NCBI RefSeq assembly: GCF_000429945.1
Contig: NZ_AUCV01000022.1
Location: 40,147-104,146 of the forward strand
Direction of reading: 5' to 3'
DNA: 64,000 nt
Origin: Desulfogranum japonicum DSM 18378
Lineage (GTDB): Bacteria; Desulfobacterota; Desulfobulbia; Desulfobulbales; Desulfobulbaceae
In this document: positions 1 to 8,575 of the stretch, piece by piece
Position numbering within the stretch: the stretch's first letter is position 1
How the letters are laid out: each line of letters starts with the position of its first letter
Program-made: the position numbers and the translations under genes
Notes under the pieces: model-generated
The model's input: the letters and a program-made list of their open reading frames with translations, nothing else
Database searches by the model: none
What the model was told of the DNA's origin: nothing

Positions 1-427
1 CCGGCGTAAGGAAGCCATGGTCAATCTCCCCCCAACCACCTCCGTGGACCTGGCCGGCAAACTGCTTGCCGAAATGCCTGTGGGCGGCAGAACGCCTTTG
101 TCTGCCGGGCTTGCCAAAAGTCATGAACAGGTACGCAACTACCTGGTGAAAAACCCCACTGGCCGCCCCATTGTGGTTTTTCTTACAGATGGCAAATGCA
201 ACGTCTCCCTGGGACAGGACAAACCTGTACCTGAGTCCATGCTGCTTGCATCGGCACTGGCAAGGGATGAGCGCTGTCGCTACATCGTCGTAGATACTGA
301 AGATCAGGGGGTGGTCACCTTTGGTCTGGCCCAGCAACTCGCCGGAGCCATGCAGGCTCAATATTTTAAGATAGATGACCTCAAAGCAGAATCTCTGGTG
401 AACATCGTCAAAGGACAAAGTGTATGA
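1..427 (+). CDS. bchD: Magnesium/cobalt chelatase subunit D-like, C-terminal VWA part (5' end outside window)
   Basis: The reading frame is open from base 2, so the gene begins before the window and only the last ~141 codons are visible. They form the second half of a von Willebrand A domain as in BchD/ChlD. The TPLSAGL segment supplies the MIDAS threonine and the strand ending in LTDGK supplies the downstream aspartate; the first MIDAS motif (DxSxS) must lie upstream. BchD-type subunits pair with a BchI-type AAA+ ATPase to drive metal insertion into tetrapyrroles. The stop codon overlaps the next start (ATGA), so the two subunits are translationally coupled. With CbiZ, BtuB-like and CobO genes downstream, cobalt insertion together with a CobN-type subunit is the likelier role than bacteriochlorophyll synthesis. 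That assignment is inference from context. Confidence 0.85.
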   Translation, partial: RRKEAMVNLPPTTSVDLAGKLLAEMPVGGRTPLSAGLAKSHEQVRNYLVKNPTGRPIVVFLTDGKCNVSLGQDKPVPESMLLASALARDERCRYIVVDTEDQGVVTFGLAQQLAGAMQAQYFKIDDLKAESLVNIVKGQSV

Positions 428-1458
428 AAAAAGCACCCATTTATCCATTTCCAGCCATTGTGGGTCAGGAAAAAATGAAACTGGCCCTTATCCTCAATAT
501 CATCAATCCCGGACTTTCCGGTGTTCTCATTCGCGGAGAAAAAGGAACCGCCAAATCCACTGCGGTCAGGGCGCTTGCCGACATCCTGCCTGAGATACAA
601 GTTTTTGATAACGATCCTTTCCAACTGGATCCAGAAAAGGAAAAAGAGGAATTCCATAGCATTCAGGCTGCATTGGGCATCCAGGAAAAGCCAACCTTGC
701 CTGTTGTTACGCAGAAAAAGGTTCAGGTCGTAGAGCTACCTGTGGGTGCAACCGAAGACCGTGTGGTTGGTACTCTGGATCTGGAGTATGCGCTTAAAAA
801 AGGAGAAAAGCGGGTCGAACCCGGAATCCTTGCCAAAGCGCACAGAAACATCCTTTACGTGGATGAAGTCAACCTCCTGGACGACCATGTGGTTGATGTT
901 TTGCTTGATTCTGCAGCCATGGGGGTCAACACCATAGAACGTGAAGGGGTCTCCTTTTCACACCCAGCCCGCTTTACCCTGGTAGGCACCATGAATCCGG
1001 AAGAGGGAGAGCTGCGTCCCCAGTTGCTGGACCGTTTTGGTCTCTGCGTCAATATTGAAGGTATTCAGACAGCTGATGATCGTGTTGCCATCATGGAGCG
1101 CCGGGCAGCTTTTGACCAGGATGCAGAAACCTTTTCAAAGCAATGGCTGGAACAATCCCGCCAGCTTGCTGATCAGATTCTCTCTGCAAGAAAACTCTAC
1201 CCCGAGGTAACCGTTGAAAAGGAACTGCTCTTTGAAATAGCCAACACCTGCCTGGAAGTTGGAGTGGACGGACACCGGGGCGACATCATCATGCTTAAAA
1301 CTTCCAAAACCATGGCGGCCTTTGATGGACGAAATGCAGTCACCTCTGCCGATGTTCGAAATGCCGCAGACCTTGTGCTGCCACACAGGGTAAGACGACA
1401 GCCGCTGATGGATATTGCAGAAAATGTACAGTCTCTGCGTAAACGGGCAACAGCGTAA
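424..1458 (+). CDS. bchI: Magnesium/cobalt chelatase AAA+ ATPase subunit I-like
   Basis: A 344-residue AAA+ ATPase of the BchI/ChlI family, about the usual length. Walker A is GEKGTAKST at residues 38-46. Walker B contains D147-E148 in the [10 protein letters not shown] strand, followed by the family's conserved segment [20 protein letters not shown]. The start ATG overlaps the stop of the BchD-like gene by four bases. The pair forms the ATP-driven motor of Mg-chelatase or, with CobN, of a cobaltochelatase. The corrinoid genes downstream favour the cobalt role; no other bacteriochlorophyll genes are visible. The substrate metal cannot be settled from this protein alone. Confidence 0.9.
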   Translation: MKKAPIYPFPAIVGQEKMKLALILNIINPGLSGVLIRGEKGTAKSTAVRALADILPEIQVFDNDPFQLDPEKEKEEFHSIQAALGIQEKPTLPVVTQKKVQVVELPVGATEDRVVGTLDLEYALKKGEKRVEPGILAKAHRNILYVDEVNLLDDHVVDVLLDSAAMGVNTIEREGVSFSHPARFTLVGTMNPEEGELRPQLLDRFGLCVNIEGIQTADDRVAIMERRAAFDQDAETFSKQWLEQSRQLADQILSARKLYPEVTVEKELLFEIANTCLEVGVDGHRGDIIMLKTSKTMAAFDGRNAVTSADVRNAADLVLPHRVRRQPLMDIAENVQSLRKRATA

Positions 1459-1477
1459 TCTTCACCCGGAGAAGGCC

Positions 1478-1737
1478 ATGAAGAAAGATGCTCAGGAACA
1501 ATACTGGTTCCCCGCCAAACGGTATGGATGGGGGGGGGATTGCCAAATACCTGGCAGGGCTGGCTGGTATTTCTCGGCTACCTGGCTGCCGTGCTGGTCA
1601 GTTGTCTGTACCTGGAACAGGCAAAAATGCCTTCCTGGTTCATTCCGTTACACATCTTCCTCCTTGCGCTTTTTATTTTCACTGTCTGGAAAAAAGGTGA
1701 ACCACCGAAGTGGCGCTGGGGCAAGGAACAACCATGA
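1478..1737 (+). pseudogene. Small membrane protein, interrupted by a frameshift at a run of nine G
   Basis: Reading from ATG 1478 gives MKKDAQEQYWFPAKRYGW and then leaves frame inside a G9 run at 1530-1538. A second frame from 1528 continues with GLPNTWQGWLVFLGYLAAVL, a second hydrophobic stretch and a basic tail, ending at 1737. Joined, the halves make a ~86-residue protein with an aromatic N-terminal motif (RYGWGWGLP-type) and two membrane segments. I recognise this as a widespread small membrane protein pattern of unknown function. Restoring a single T (ggg-tgg-gga in place of the G run) reconstitutes the motif exactly, so one base appears to be lost. It sits between the chelatase subunits and an ABC transporter. 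It may be a true pseudogene, a slippage switch, or a sequencing error in the homopolymer. Confidence 0.7.
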
Positions 1738-1822
1738 CGTAACCGGCTACAAATACGCGAGACTTTTAAACTTATAGGCCTCCTCTGTGAGGGAGTATAC
1801 CATAACACAAATACAAACAATC

Positions 1823-2659
1823 ATGATCTCCATAGAAGACCTGCATAAATCATACGGTAAGACGCAAGCCCTTAATGGTATCCATCTACAGGTGGAACCG
1901 GGCGAGCTGTTTGCCTTTCTGGGCCCTAACGGCGCAGGAAAAACCACCACCATCCGCATCCTGACCGGATTGACCAGACTGACCGGAGGCAAGGTAAACA
2001 TAGGGGGATCAGACATCACCACTGATCCCATAGCGGTCAAGCGGTTGTGCGGTATTGTTCCGCAGCATATCAACCTGGACAGCGAATTGTCAGTCTATGA
2101 GAACCTGGACATCCATGGTCGTCTTTTTGCTCTTTCCAGCGATGTCAGAAAACAAAAAATCCGGGAACTGCTGGAGTACATTGAGCTTGCCGACCGGGAA
2201 AAGGACCTGGTGAAAAAACTCTCCGGCGGTCTCAAGCGCAGGGTCATGATCGCCCGAGCCCTGCTCCATGAACCCAAGGTTCTCTTTCTCGATGAACCCA
2301 CTGTTGGCCTGGATGCTGCTATCCGTCGTCGTATCTGGGCCTTAATTAAACGGGTACAGCGAGACGGAACCACGGTCTTTCTTACCACCCATTACATCGA
2401 AGAAGCCGAATTCCTGGCTGACAGGGTAGCCTTCATTGACCTGGGGGCCATCAAGGCCATTGATACTCCTGGAAAGCTCATGGAACAACTCGGCGTCTGG
2501 GCCCTTGACCAGATCAACGGCGACGACATGGAGACCAGGTATTTTACTACCCGCAAGGAGGCAGCTGCATATTCAGCATCCAAAGACACAGGCTTCACCT
2601 TGCGGCGAGTAAACCTGGAAGATGTATTTCTCTCAATTACCGGTAAAAAGGTGCTCTGA
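1823..2659 (+). CDS. ABC transporter ATP-binding protein (ABC-2 type exporter)
   Basis: A 278-residue ABC ATPase counted from ATG 1823. An in-frame GTG at 1787 would add 12 polar residues that do not resemble the family, so I prefer 1823, although neither start has a clear Shine-Dalgarno. Walker A GPNGAGKTT begins at residue 34. The signature LSGGLKRR and Walker B VLFLDEPTVGLD are intact, followed by the switch histidine in TTHYIEEAEFL. Its type is DrrA/NatA-like. It overlaps the permease gene by one base (TGATG), so both products form one exporter. The substrate is unknown; its place between chelatase subunits and cbiZ suggests a corrinoid- or metal-linked role by context only. Confidence 0.92.
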   Translation: MISIEDLHKSYGKTQALNGIHLQVEPGELFAFLGPNGAGKTTTIRILTGLTRLTGGKVNIGGSDITTDPIAVKRLCGIVPQHINLDSELSVYENLDIHGRLFALSSDVRKQKIRELLEYIELADREKDLVKKLSGGLKRRVMIARALLHEPKVLFLDEPTVGLDAAIRRRIWALIKRVQRDGTTVFLTTHYIEEAEFLADRVAFIDLGAIKAIDTPGKLMEQLGVWALDQINGDDMETRYFTTRKEAAAYSASKDTGFTLRRVNLEDVFLSITGKKVL

Positions 2660-3393
2660 TGCATGGTTTTATAGCTGTTTATCTTCGCGAACTCCTTATT
2701 CTCAAATATCGTCTCAAACGCCAGCTGGCGGGAATGGCGGTCTCACCGCTTTTGTATCTGGTAACCTTTGGCTATGCCATGGGAGATGTCATCCAGATTG
2801 GGGAGCAGAGTTACCTCCACTTCCTGATCCCCGGTCTGGTTGCCATGAGCAGCATGACCCAGGCGTTTTCCATTGCAACGGACATTAATGTTGCCAGGTT
2901 TTACTGGAATATTTTTGAGGAATTTCAGGCAGCACCCATCACCAACCTGTCCTATGTAGCTGGCGAAGTGCTGGCAGGCATGACCAGGGCACTGATGGCC
3001 ATCGTGGTTATACTCCTGCTCAGCCTTCCCTTTGGGGTGGTGCTGCACTACGGTCCCTGGTTCTGGCTGGGTATTGTCTGCAACAGTTTTGTTTTCTCCT
3101 CTCTGGCTGTTGCCCTTGCCATGCTGGTCAAATCCCATGCAGACCAGAGTCTGTTAACCAACTTTATCATCACCCCCATGGCCTTTCTCGGCGGTACCTT
3201 TTTCCCAGTGGAAAAATTACCTGTCTGGGCGCAGATGCTCCTCTCTCTCCTTCCCCTGACACATGCCTCCAGGGCCATACGGGCAAGTGCCCTGGGAGAG
3301 TCTGTTTTGTGGTGGGATTATGTACTGCTTTTGAGCATTGGAGCCCTGTGTTTCTGGTTTGCCCTGAGCTCAGTTAACAAGGCAAGAGATTAG
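2659..3393 (+). CDS. ABC-2 type transporter permease
   Basis: A 244-residue integral membrane protein with about six hydrophobic segments and the ABC-2 permease layout, including the conserved region around TPMAFLGGTFFPVEKLPVWAQ near the C-terminal third. Its ATG overlaps the stop of the ATPase gene, showing translational coupling. Drug/polysaccharide/heme exporter-like permeases have this size. The substrate cannot be read from the sequence. The gene is followed 37 bp later by cbiZ with its own strong ribosome binding site, so all are probably in one transcript. Confidence 0.9.
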   Translation: MHGFIAVYLRELLILKYRLKRQLAGMAVSPLLYLVTFGYAMGDVIQIGEQSYLHFLIPGLVAMSSMTQAFSIATDINVARFYWNIFEEFQAAPITNLSYVAGEVLAGMTRALMAIVVILLLSLPFGVVLHYGPWFWLGIVCNSFVFSSLAVALAMLVKSHADQSLLTNFIITPMAFLGGTFFPVEKLPVWAQMLLSLLPLTHASRAIRASALGESVLWWDYVLLLSIGALCFWFALSSVNKARD

Positions 3394-3430
3394 GAATAGA
3401 AAACAACAGCACCTGTTTAAGGAGGAAACT

Positions 3431-4645
3431 ATGCTGCTACAGACCCTATACGACAAGGTGGAAATTCACCGTCAGAAAAAGATCATTTATGCAAAATTTC
3501 TCCAGCCTCACACAGTGCTCTCCACCTGCCGTGCAGCAGGAGGATTCCGCTCAGACCTCGATTACATCTACAACCATCAAAGCTGTGAGCCCTGCGCCCA
3601 CAGCCAGCGCATGTCACCGGCAGCGTATCGTAATCCGCAGACGTATCGCAAAAACATTTGTCAGGAGTATGAATTGCCGGACCAACGCTGCGCTACCCTT
3701 GGCACTGCAGCCAATATGAACAATGCCTGCATAGCTTCCCGTACCTTTAGAGACCTTACCGTATCAGCTGTGTGTACCGGTGGAGTGGAGGGTAATGCCG
3801 GGCGTGCAGGAGATCCTGCCTCTGTGGTTGAAGTGGAAGACGGCTTTGAACGGCTGGATCCGGCTAATGCCATGCCCGGGCCAGGTACCATCAATACCAT
3901 GCTCTTTATTTCAACACCTTTAACCGAAGGAGCCATGGTACGCACCATTATGACCGCCACGGAAGCCAAGACAGCGGCTCTACAGGAATTAGCCGTCAAT
4001 TCGCGCTATTCCGACAGCCTGGCAACCGGGACAGGGACAGACCAGATCGCAGTGGCAGCCTGCTCCGGTTCAGGTGCCAGATTGACCAGCGCAGGCAAGC
4101 ATAGCAAGTTGGGGGAACTCATTGGCCAAGTGGTTTCCGAAGCCATCAAGCAGACACTGGCCAGACAGAACAACATGACTCCGTCGGGACAGTGTTCTGC
4201 AAAAATTCATCTGGAGCGCTTTGGCATAAATCGAAAATCCATGCAGGAAACCATCTGCTGGTATCTGGAAACCGATCAGGCTGAACTTCTCTGCAATAAT
4301 TTTCCAGCCATTGAAAGGGACCCTGTCACCGTGGCAGCTGTGGCAGCCATGGTGCATCTGAAAGATAAGATTACCTGGGGTATTCTGCCTGCCACCTGCT
4401 GGACCGAGGTGATGGGCTCATTTGCTGCCCAGGTCGCCTGTGCAGTCAGCGGTTCCTACGAAAAGCTGGGGGAATATCGGAATTTCCTTGCCCCCCCGAG
4501 CTCAAACACAGGCAACAGGGATTTCCTGGAATTGGTCTGTAAAGCCATTGCCATAGGATTTGAAGATAAATGGAGAAATCTGGATGCGCTACAGGAAGAG
4601 ACGTGCGCAGACAGTAAAGAGCATATGGCGGTTGCTCAGGATTAA
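3431..4645 (+). CDS. cbiZ: Adenosylcobinamide amidohydrolase CbiZ
   Basis: A 404-residue protein preceded by a strong Shine-Dalgarno (aaggagg, about 6 bases before ATG). It matches CbiZ through MNNACIASRTFRDLTVSAVCTGGVEGNAGRAGD, of which the VCTGGVEGNAGRAGDP stretch is the family hallmark, and through NTMLFISTPLTEGAMVRTIMTATEAKTAAL. CbiZ cleaves the nucleotide-loop/aminopropanol amide of adenosyl-(pseudo)cobinamide to give adenosylcobyric acid, letting the cell rebuild scavenged corrinoids with its own lower ligand. It is longer than the minimal CbiZ domain; the extra N-terminal ~90 residues contain several cysteines (CRAAGG, CEPC). The neighbouring TonB receptor and CobO support a corrinoid salvage pathway. 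Confidence 0.88.
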   Translation: MLLQTLYDKVEIHRQKKIIYAKFLQPHTVLSTCRAAGGFRSDLDYIYNHQSCEPCAHSQRMSPAAYRNPQTYRKNICQEYELPDQRCATLGTAANMNNACIASRTFRDLTVSAVCTGGVEGNAGRAGDPASVVEVEDGFERLDPANAMPGPGTINTMLFISTPLTEGAMVRTIMTATEAKTAALQELAVNSRYSDSLATGTGTDQIAVAACSGSGARLTSAGKHSKLGELIGQVVSEAIKQTLARQNNMTPSGQCSAKIHLERFGINRKSMQETICWYLETDQAELLCNNFPAIERDPVTVAAVAAMVHLKDKITWGILPATCWTEVMGSFAAQVACAVSGSYEKLGEYRNFLAPPSSNTGNRDFLELVCKAIAIGFEDKWRNLDALQEETCADSKEHMAVAQD

Positions 4646-4733
4646 CAGGCTGCCCCTGCCAGTAATGTACAACGGTGAGTGGAGATGTACTCCCTGGGCC
4701 GTATGTTTAAAAAAAAAGAAGTGGAGGACAAAG

Positions 4734-6773
4734 ATGAAGAATAAAAGGCGAATGCGTTGTGAGCATTTTCTGTTCGCCCTGACCCTGTTGCCCCTGACTC
4801 AGGTGCCAGCCCTGGCTCAGGATCAGGCAGACACCGAAGCCGTTGAAGACATGGTGGTTACAGCCAGCCGGACCGAAGAACGCGCCATAGATGTACCAAT
4901 CACCACTGAAGTCATCACCCGTGACCAGATCGAGATGTCCGGGGTCAATGATATTGGCGACCTGATCGGCAAATATGTAACCGGTCATTATCACAAATAT
5001 AGTGGTATCCTCAGCCCGGTAGGGCTGCGTGGTTTTAAAACAGATTCCCATGGGTCAGACCTGAACGGTTACGTGCTGCTGCTCATTGACGGACACAGAG
5101 TCGGTACCGGAAATGCAGCTAAGCTGAACCTGGATCGCATTGAAAAAGTTGAGGTTATTAAAGGCCCCTCTTCTGCGCTCTATGGTTCCGCAGCCATGGG
5201 CGGTGTTATCAACCTGATCACCAAGAAGGGAGATGGTGAATTGGGAGGCTCCATTGGTGGCGAGATCGGTAGCTTTGATTATTATCGCGGTCAGGCATCC
5301 ATGGGTGGGGAAGTTAATGACAAGATCCGCTTTTTTGCTAGCGTAAGCGGAGAGACCATGGATGACTATGACACCGTGGATTATGGTACAGCCTACAATA
5401 CAGGTGTGGATAAAATCAATGTTGGCGGTAATGTTGTCTATACCTTAAACGATGCACATGCATTTCGCCTGGGTGGTAACTATTCGGATCTGACCTCTGA
5501 GTCACCTGACTGGGCAGGAGATACCTATTCCTACTACGACTCCACCACAGAACAGGACAACGATAAAAGTACCGGCTATACAGACCTGGAATACAACGGC
5601 GATTATCTGAATGGAGTCTTACACTGGAAAGCGGTCTTCTATTACCTGTGGGATAAAAACCAGTGGAATACCGGTACAATTGATCCTGAATCCAACCAGA
5701 CCAAATACATTGACCAGACCCTTGGTACGGATCACCAATTCACATGGAAAATAAACGACTGGAACACCCTGCTTGCCGGCTTTACCTTGGACAGCCTGGA
5801 AAAAGAATCCTCTTCTGTTGTGAATTATCAGCCTTCCATGCCCTACACCCCAGGATTGGATTACGATAACCAGGCGGTTTTTCTCCAGGATTCCCTGGAT
5901 CTGCTGGACAACCGTCTCAACATCCTGGCTGCTGTCCGCTACGACCGTTTTGACGTAACTACCAAGGAAGCTGAAACCGGCACCTATGAAAACTTCAATG
6001 AGAGAAGCGAAGACTATTCCCATGTTTCCCCAAAAATAGGGGTCGGCATGAAATTTCTGGATGAAATGCTTCGCGTACGAGCCAACATGGGTGAAGGCTT
6101 CAAATCTCCCACAGCCTCGCAGCTTTCCGCAGATTATTATCATAGCTCCACAGGAATGCATTACCTGGGTAACCCTGACCTGGATCCGGAAACATCCATG
6201 ACCTATGATGTGGGCTTTGATGTCTACCTGGAGGGCCTGACCTTCAAGGCAGATTACTTTACCACTGATTATGAGGATAAAATCGTTGATGAAACCTATG
6301 ATGATAATGGGGTTTCCACAACCACCTATGTCAATCACGGTGATGCCACCATTTCAGGATTTGAATTTTCCCTGGAATGGGCGTTCAGTGAAACCTTTAA
6401 CCTCCCCTTTGCAGGTTCTTTCTGGTCCAATATGAGTTTTAATACGGAAAAAGAAGACGAACTCACAGGCGAAGATATACTGAACGTCTCCGATTATGAG
6501 ATCAAATCCGGGCTCACCATGGGCTATGCCGGTTTCCAGGGGCAATTGAGTCATTCCCTGGTTGGGCCTCAAATGATTAAAAACTGGGACACTTATCTGA
6601 CAGAAGAAAAGGACAGCTTTGACTACTGGGATCTGACCCTGCGCTACCGGTTTATGGAAGTCTGGGAGGTGAAAGCCAGCATATTGAACATTTTTGATCA
6701 GGATTACGAATGGGTCATGGGCTATCCCATGGCTGAACGGAATTATCGTATTGGTTTGACCTACAACTTTTAA
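4734..6773 (+). CDS. btuB: TonB-dependent outer-membrane receptor, BtuB-like
   Basis: A 679-residue TonB-dependent receptor. I start it at ATG 4734, which has gtggagg eight bases upstream and begins a typical signal peptide ending ALAQ at about residue 29; the frame remains open upstream but codes for nothing signal-like. The TonB box/plug entry MVVTASRTEER is followed by a plug domain containing VEVIKGPSSALYGSAAMGGV, then a long beta-barrel ending in an aromatic residue (TYNF), as BAM substrates do. The location between cbiZ and cobO suggests cobalamin or cobinamide as ligand. BtuB assignment is by context and fold; a siderophore ligand cannot be excluded. Confidence 0.85.
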   Translation: MKNKRRMRCEHFLFALTLLPLTQVPALAQDQADTEAVEDMVVTASRTEERAIDVPITTEVITRDQIEMSGVNDIGDLIGKYVTGHYHKYSGILSPVGLRGFKTDSHGSDLNGYVLLLIDGHRVGTGNAAKLNLDRIEKVEVIKGPSSALYGSAAMGGVINLITKKGDGELGGSIGGEIGSFDYYRGQASMGGEVNDKIRFFASVSGETMDDYDTVDYGTAYNTGVDKINVGGNVVYTLNDAHAFRLGGNYSDLTSESPDWAGDTYSYYDSTTEQDNDKSTGYTDLEYNGDYLNGVLHWKAVFYYLWDKNQWNTGTIDPESNQTKYIDQTLGTDHQFTWKINDWNTLLAGFTLDSLEKESSSVVNYQPSMPYTPGLDYDNQAVFLQDSLDLLDNRLNILAAVRYDRFDVTTKEAETGTYENFNERSEDYSHVSPKIGVGMKFLDEMLRVRANMGEGFKSPTASQLSADYYHSSTGMHYLGNPDLDPETSMTYDVGFDVYLEGLTFKADYFTTDYEDKIVDETYDDNGVSTTTYVNHGDATISGFEFSLEWAFSETFNLPFAGSFWSNMSFNTEKEDELTGEDILNVSDYEIKSGLTMGYAGFQGQLSHSLVGPQMIKNWDTYLTEEKDSFDYWDLTLRYRFMEVWEVKASILNIFDQDYEWVMGYPMAERNYRIGLTYNF

Positions 6774-6781
6774 CCCGCAGT

Positions 6782-6817
6782 TGTTGAGCAATATGCGCAT
6801 CTTCATATTGCTCAACA
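6782..6817. terminator. Stem-loop after the TonB receptor gene
   Basis: A perfect 14-bp inverted repeat (6782-6795 and 6804-6817, arm tgttgagcaatatg) with an 8-base loop starts eight bases after the receptor stop. The T run after it is poor, so it may be a weak terminator or an mRNA-stabilising hairpin. Confidence 0.6.
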
Positions 6818-6877
6818 GTATTGTATTCCCTTGTAAAAATTCGTATAACTCGGTTTGCTCATATATAGATCAGACTC

Positions 6878-6910
6878 ATCGCGGAAAGATCTATTGCACG
6901 GTGAGTAGTT
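6878..6910 (+). repeat. Intergenic repeat element, copy 1 (upstream of cobO)
   Basis: The sequence atcgcggaaagatc followed after three bases by tgcacggtgagtagtt recurs, slightly changed, at 46740-46772 and 56278-56310. The first part can fold as a GATC...GATC hairpin with a GCGGAAA loop. Here it lies 54 bases before the cobO start. Its role is unknown: REP-like element, regulatory RNA or part of a degenerate mobile element. Confidence 0.55.
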
Positions 6911-6963
6911 AGAAAAGGAACATAATACAAAAAAATTACTACCAGATGTCAGGGGAAATACCA

Positions 6964-7485
6964 ATGCGCAAAGGCTTACTCATGGTTTTTACCGGCAACG
7001 GGAAGGGCAAAACAACCGCTGCTCTGGGAATGGCCATACGTGCTGCCGGACATGGCCTCAAAGTGTGCTTTATTCAATTTATTAAAGGCAGTTGGCACTA
7101 CGGTGAACTGGATGCCAAGGAACGATTCAGCGACCTGATAGAATGGCATGTGATGGGAAAAGGATTCACCTGGAAATCTGAAAACCTGGAAGATGACGCC
7201 AAGCTGGCAAGGGATGCCTGGAAAATGGCATGTGAGGCCATGAATTCAGGAAAATATCATACGGTCGTACTGGATGAATTCACCTATCTGCTGCATTATA
7301 ATATGCTGGAACTGGAACCTTGCCTTGAGATCCTGCAGAAACGCGATCCCAATCAGCATGTGGTGATAACAGGTCGCTACGCACCAAAAGAGCTGATCGA
7401 AGCAGCAGACCTGGTGACAGAAATGCAGCCAATAAAACACCCGCTCAAAAAAGGGGTGAAGGCGCAGAAGGGAATTGAATTCTAA
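6964..7485 (+). CDS. cobO: Cob(I)yrinic acid a,c-diamide adenosyltransferase (CobO/BtuR)
   Basis: A 173-residue CobA/CobO/BtuR-type adenosyltransferase. The P-loop GNGKGKTT starts at residue 11, and the family segments FIQFIKGSWHYGE, VVLDEFTYLL and VITGRYAP are present. I chose ATG 6964 because aggggaa lies seven bases upstream; an ATG at 6946 has no such site. The enzyme attaches the 5'-deoxyadenosyl group of ATP to reduced corrinoids, needed both for de novo synthesis and for making the adenosylated substrate of CbiZ. It closes the corrinoid cluster that starts with the chelatase subunits. The length is normal for the short CobO-type form. Confidence 0.93.
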   Translation: MRKGLLMVFTGNGKGKTTAALGMAIRAAGHGLKVCFIQFIKGSWHYGELDAKERFSDLIEWHVMGKGFTWKSENLEDDAKLARDAWKMACEAMNSGKYHTVVLDEFTYLLHYNMLELEPCLEILQKRDPNQHVVITGRYAPKELIEAADLVTEMQPIKHPLKKGVKAQKGIEF

Positions 7486-7534
7486 GCCTGACTACTCATC
7501 ACTTGCACAAAAAACATGACGCATCCACACGGCC

Positions 7535-8575
7535 ATGCCACCTCTTCGCTCTCTGACCCTGATGCTCACCAACCGCTGCAACCTGTCCTGCGCCTATTGC
7601 TACCATGGCGAACAGGACACGCCAACGGACATGTCTCTGGACACACTTGACAAAGCACTTGATTTGGCAACAAAATCAGGCAATAAAGGGTTTCACGTGC
7701 AACTCACCGGTGGTGAAGCTACCCTTGTTCCTCATCTCATTGCCCAGGCGTCAGAAAAAGTTCGCGGTCTGGACCATAGCTGTACCATCTCTCTGCAGAC
7801 TAACGCCACCCGACTCAACCCTGAACTGGTCGAGCTGATAAAAAAGTACTCCATTGATATCGGTGTCAGCCTAGACGGCCCCCCACAGATTCAAGAACAA
7901 CTCCGCGGTAAGGCTGGAGCATTGCTTCAGGGGCTGAACATACTGGAAGCTGCCTGCATTCCGTTCCGGGTGACCACCGTGGTCAGCCAGGCCAATGTGC
8001 AATTCCTCCCGCAGGTCGCAATCCTGCTCAGCAGATACCAACAGGCCCAGGGAATGGGTCTGGACCTGCTGGTCCGAAAAGGCCGGGCCGTTGACCGACA
8101 ACGTTTACCGGCAGATCCGAGGAGTTTGCGGCAGAATATAAACGAACTGATCCAGACCCTTGTACGGGTAAACAAAAAACGGTCAACACCCCTGCATCTA
8201 CGGGAACAGGATCTGGTGTATCACCGAATGACCGCCGCAGACCAGACTCCCCTGCGGGCCTTTTGTCACGCACAACAGGGCACGTCTCTGGCAGTAAGCG
8301 TTGCTGGGGCTCTTTATCCATGCAGTCAGACCTTTGGTGACCCGAATTTCACTGCCGGCACAGTGGATGATCCTCTTCCAGTACCAGGCTTTCCAGCCAC
8401 TGCCCTCTCAACGGATAACCCACTCTGCGGTACCTGTCCTTTAGAGCAATGCTGCCCCGGAGACTGTCCCAGCAGAATATGGTATAACAGACAAGACAGG
8501 GACAGACTGTCCTGTCATGTCTACCAAGCCATCGCCAGCACCTTTCCCTATTCCCAACCTCTTAACAACCAATGA
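7535..8575 (+). CDS. Radical SAM protein with SPASM-type C-terminal cysteine cluster
   Basis: A 346-residue radical SAM enzyme. The [4Fe-4S]-SAM cysteines are C15, C19 and C22 (CNLSCAYC), followed by the GGE motif in QLTGGEATL. The C-terminal third carries a cysteine-rich SPASM-like region (CSQTFGD, then CGTCPLEQCCPGDCPSR and a final Cys) that would hold auxiliary iron-sulfur clusters. SPASM enzymes usually modify peptides or proteins, or mature peptide-derived cofactors. The gene starts 49 bp after cobO and its stop overlaps the nitrilase start (ATGA), so the two products likely act together. No obvious precursor peptide gene lies in the 49-bp gap. The substrate is unknown. Confidence 0.85.
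   Translation: MPPLRSLTLMLTNRCNLSCAYCYHGEQDTPTDMSLDTLDKALDLATKSGNKGFHVQLTGGEATLVPHLIAQASEKVRGLDHSCTISLQTNATRLNPELVELIKKYSIDIGVSLDGPPQIQEQLRGKAGALLQGLNILEAACIPFRVTTVVSQANVQFLPQVAILLSRYQQAQGMGLDLLVRKGRAVDRQRLPADPRSLRQNINELIQTLVRVNKKRSTPLHLREQDLVYHRMTAADQTPLRAFCHAQQGTSLAVSVAGALYPCSQTFGDPNFTAGTVDDPLPVPGFPATALSTDNPLCGTCPLEQCCPGDCPSRIWYNRQDRDRLSCHVYQAIASTFPYSQPLNNQ

Noticed and set aside
1..1458. Bacteriochlorophyll Mg-chelatase in a phototroph
   Set aside because: No other bacteriochlorophyll genes are visible and the neighbours are corrinoid genes; cobalt chelation with CobN fits better.
3394..4733. Cobalamin riboswitch before cbiZ or the TonB receptor
   Set aside because: The gaps are only 37 and 88 bases and hold no B12-box-like sequence; a switch, if any, would be upstream of the window.
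5619..6338. 239-codon minus-strand open frame
   Set aside because: Lies wholly inside the well-supported TonB receptor gene and shows no domain or ribosome site.
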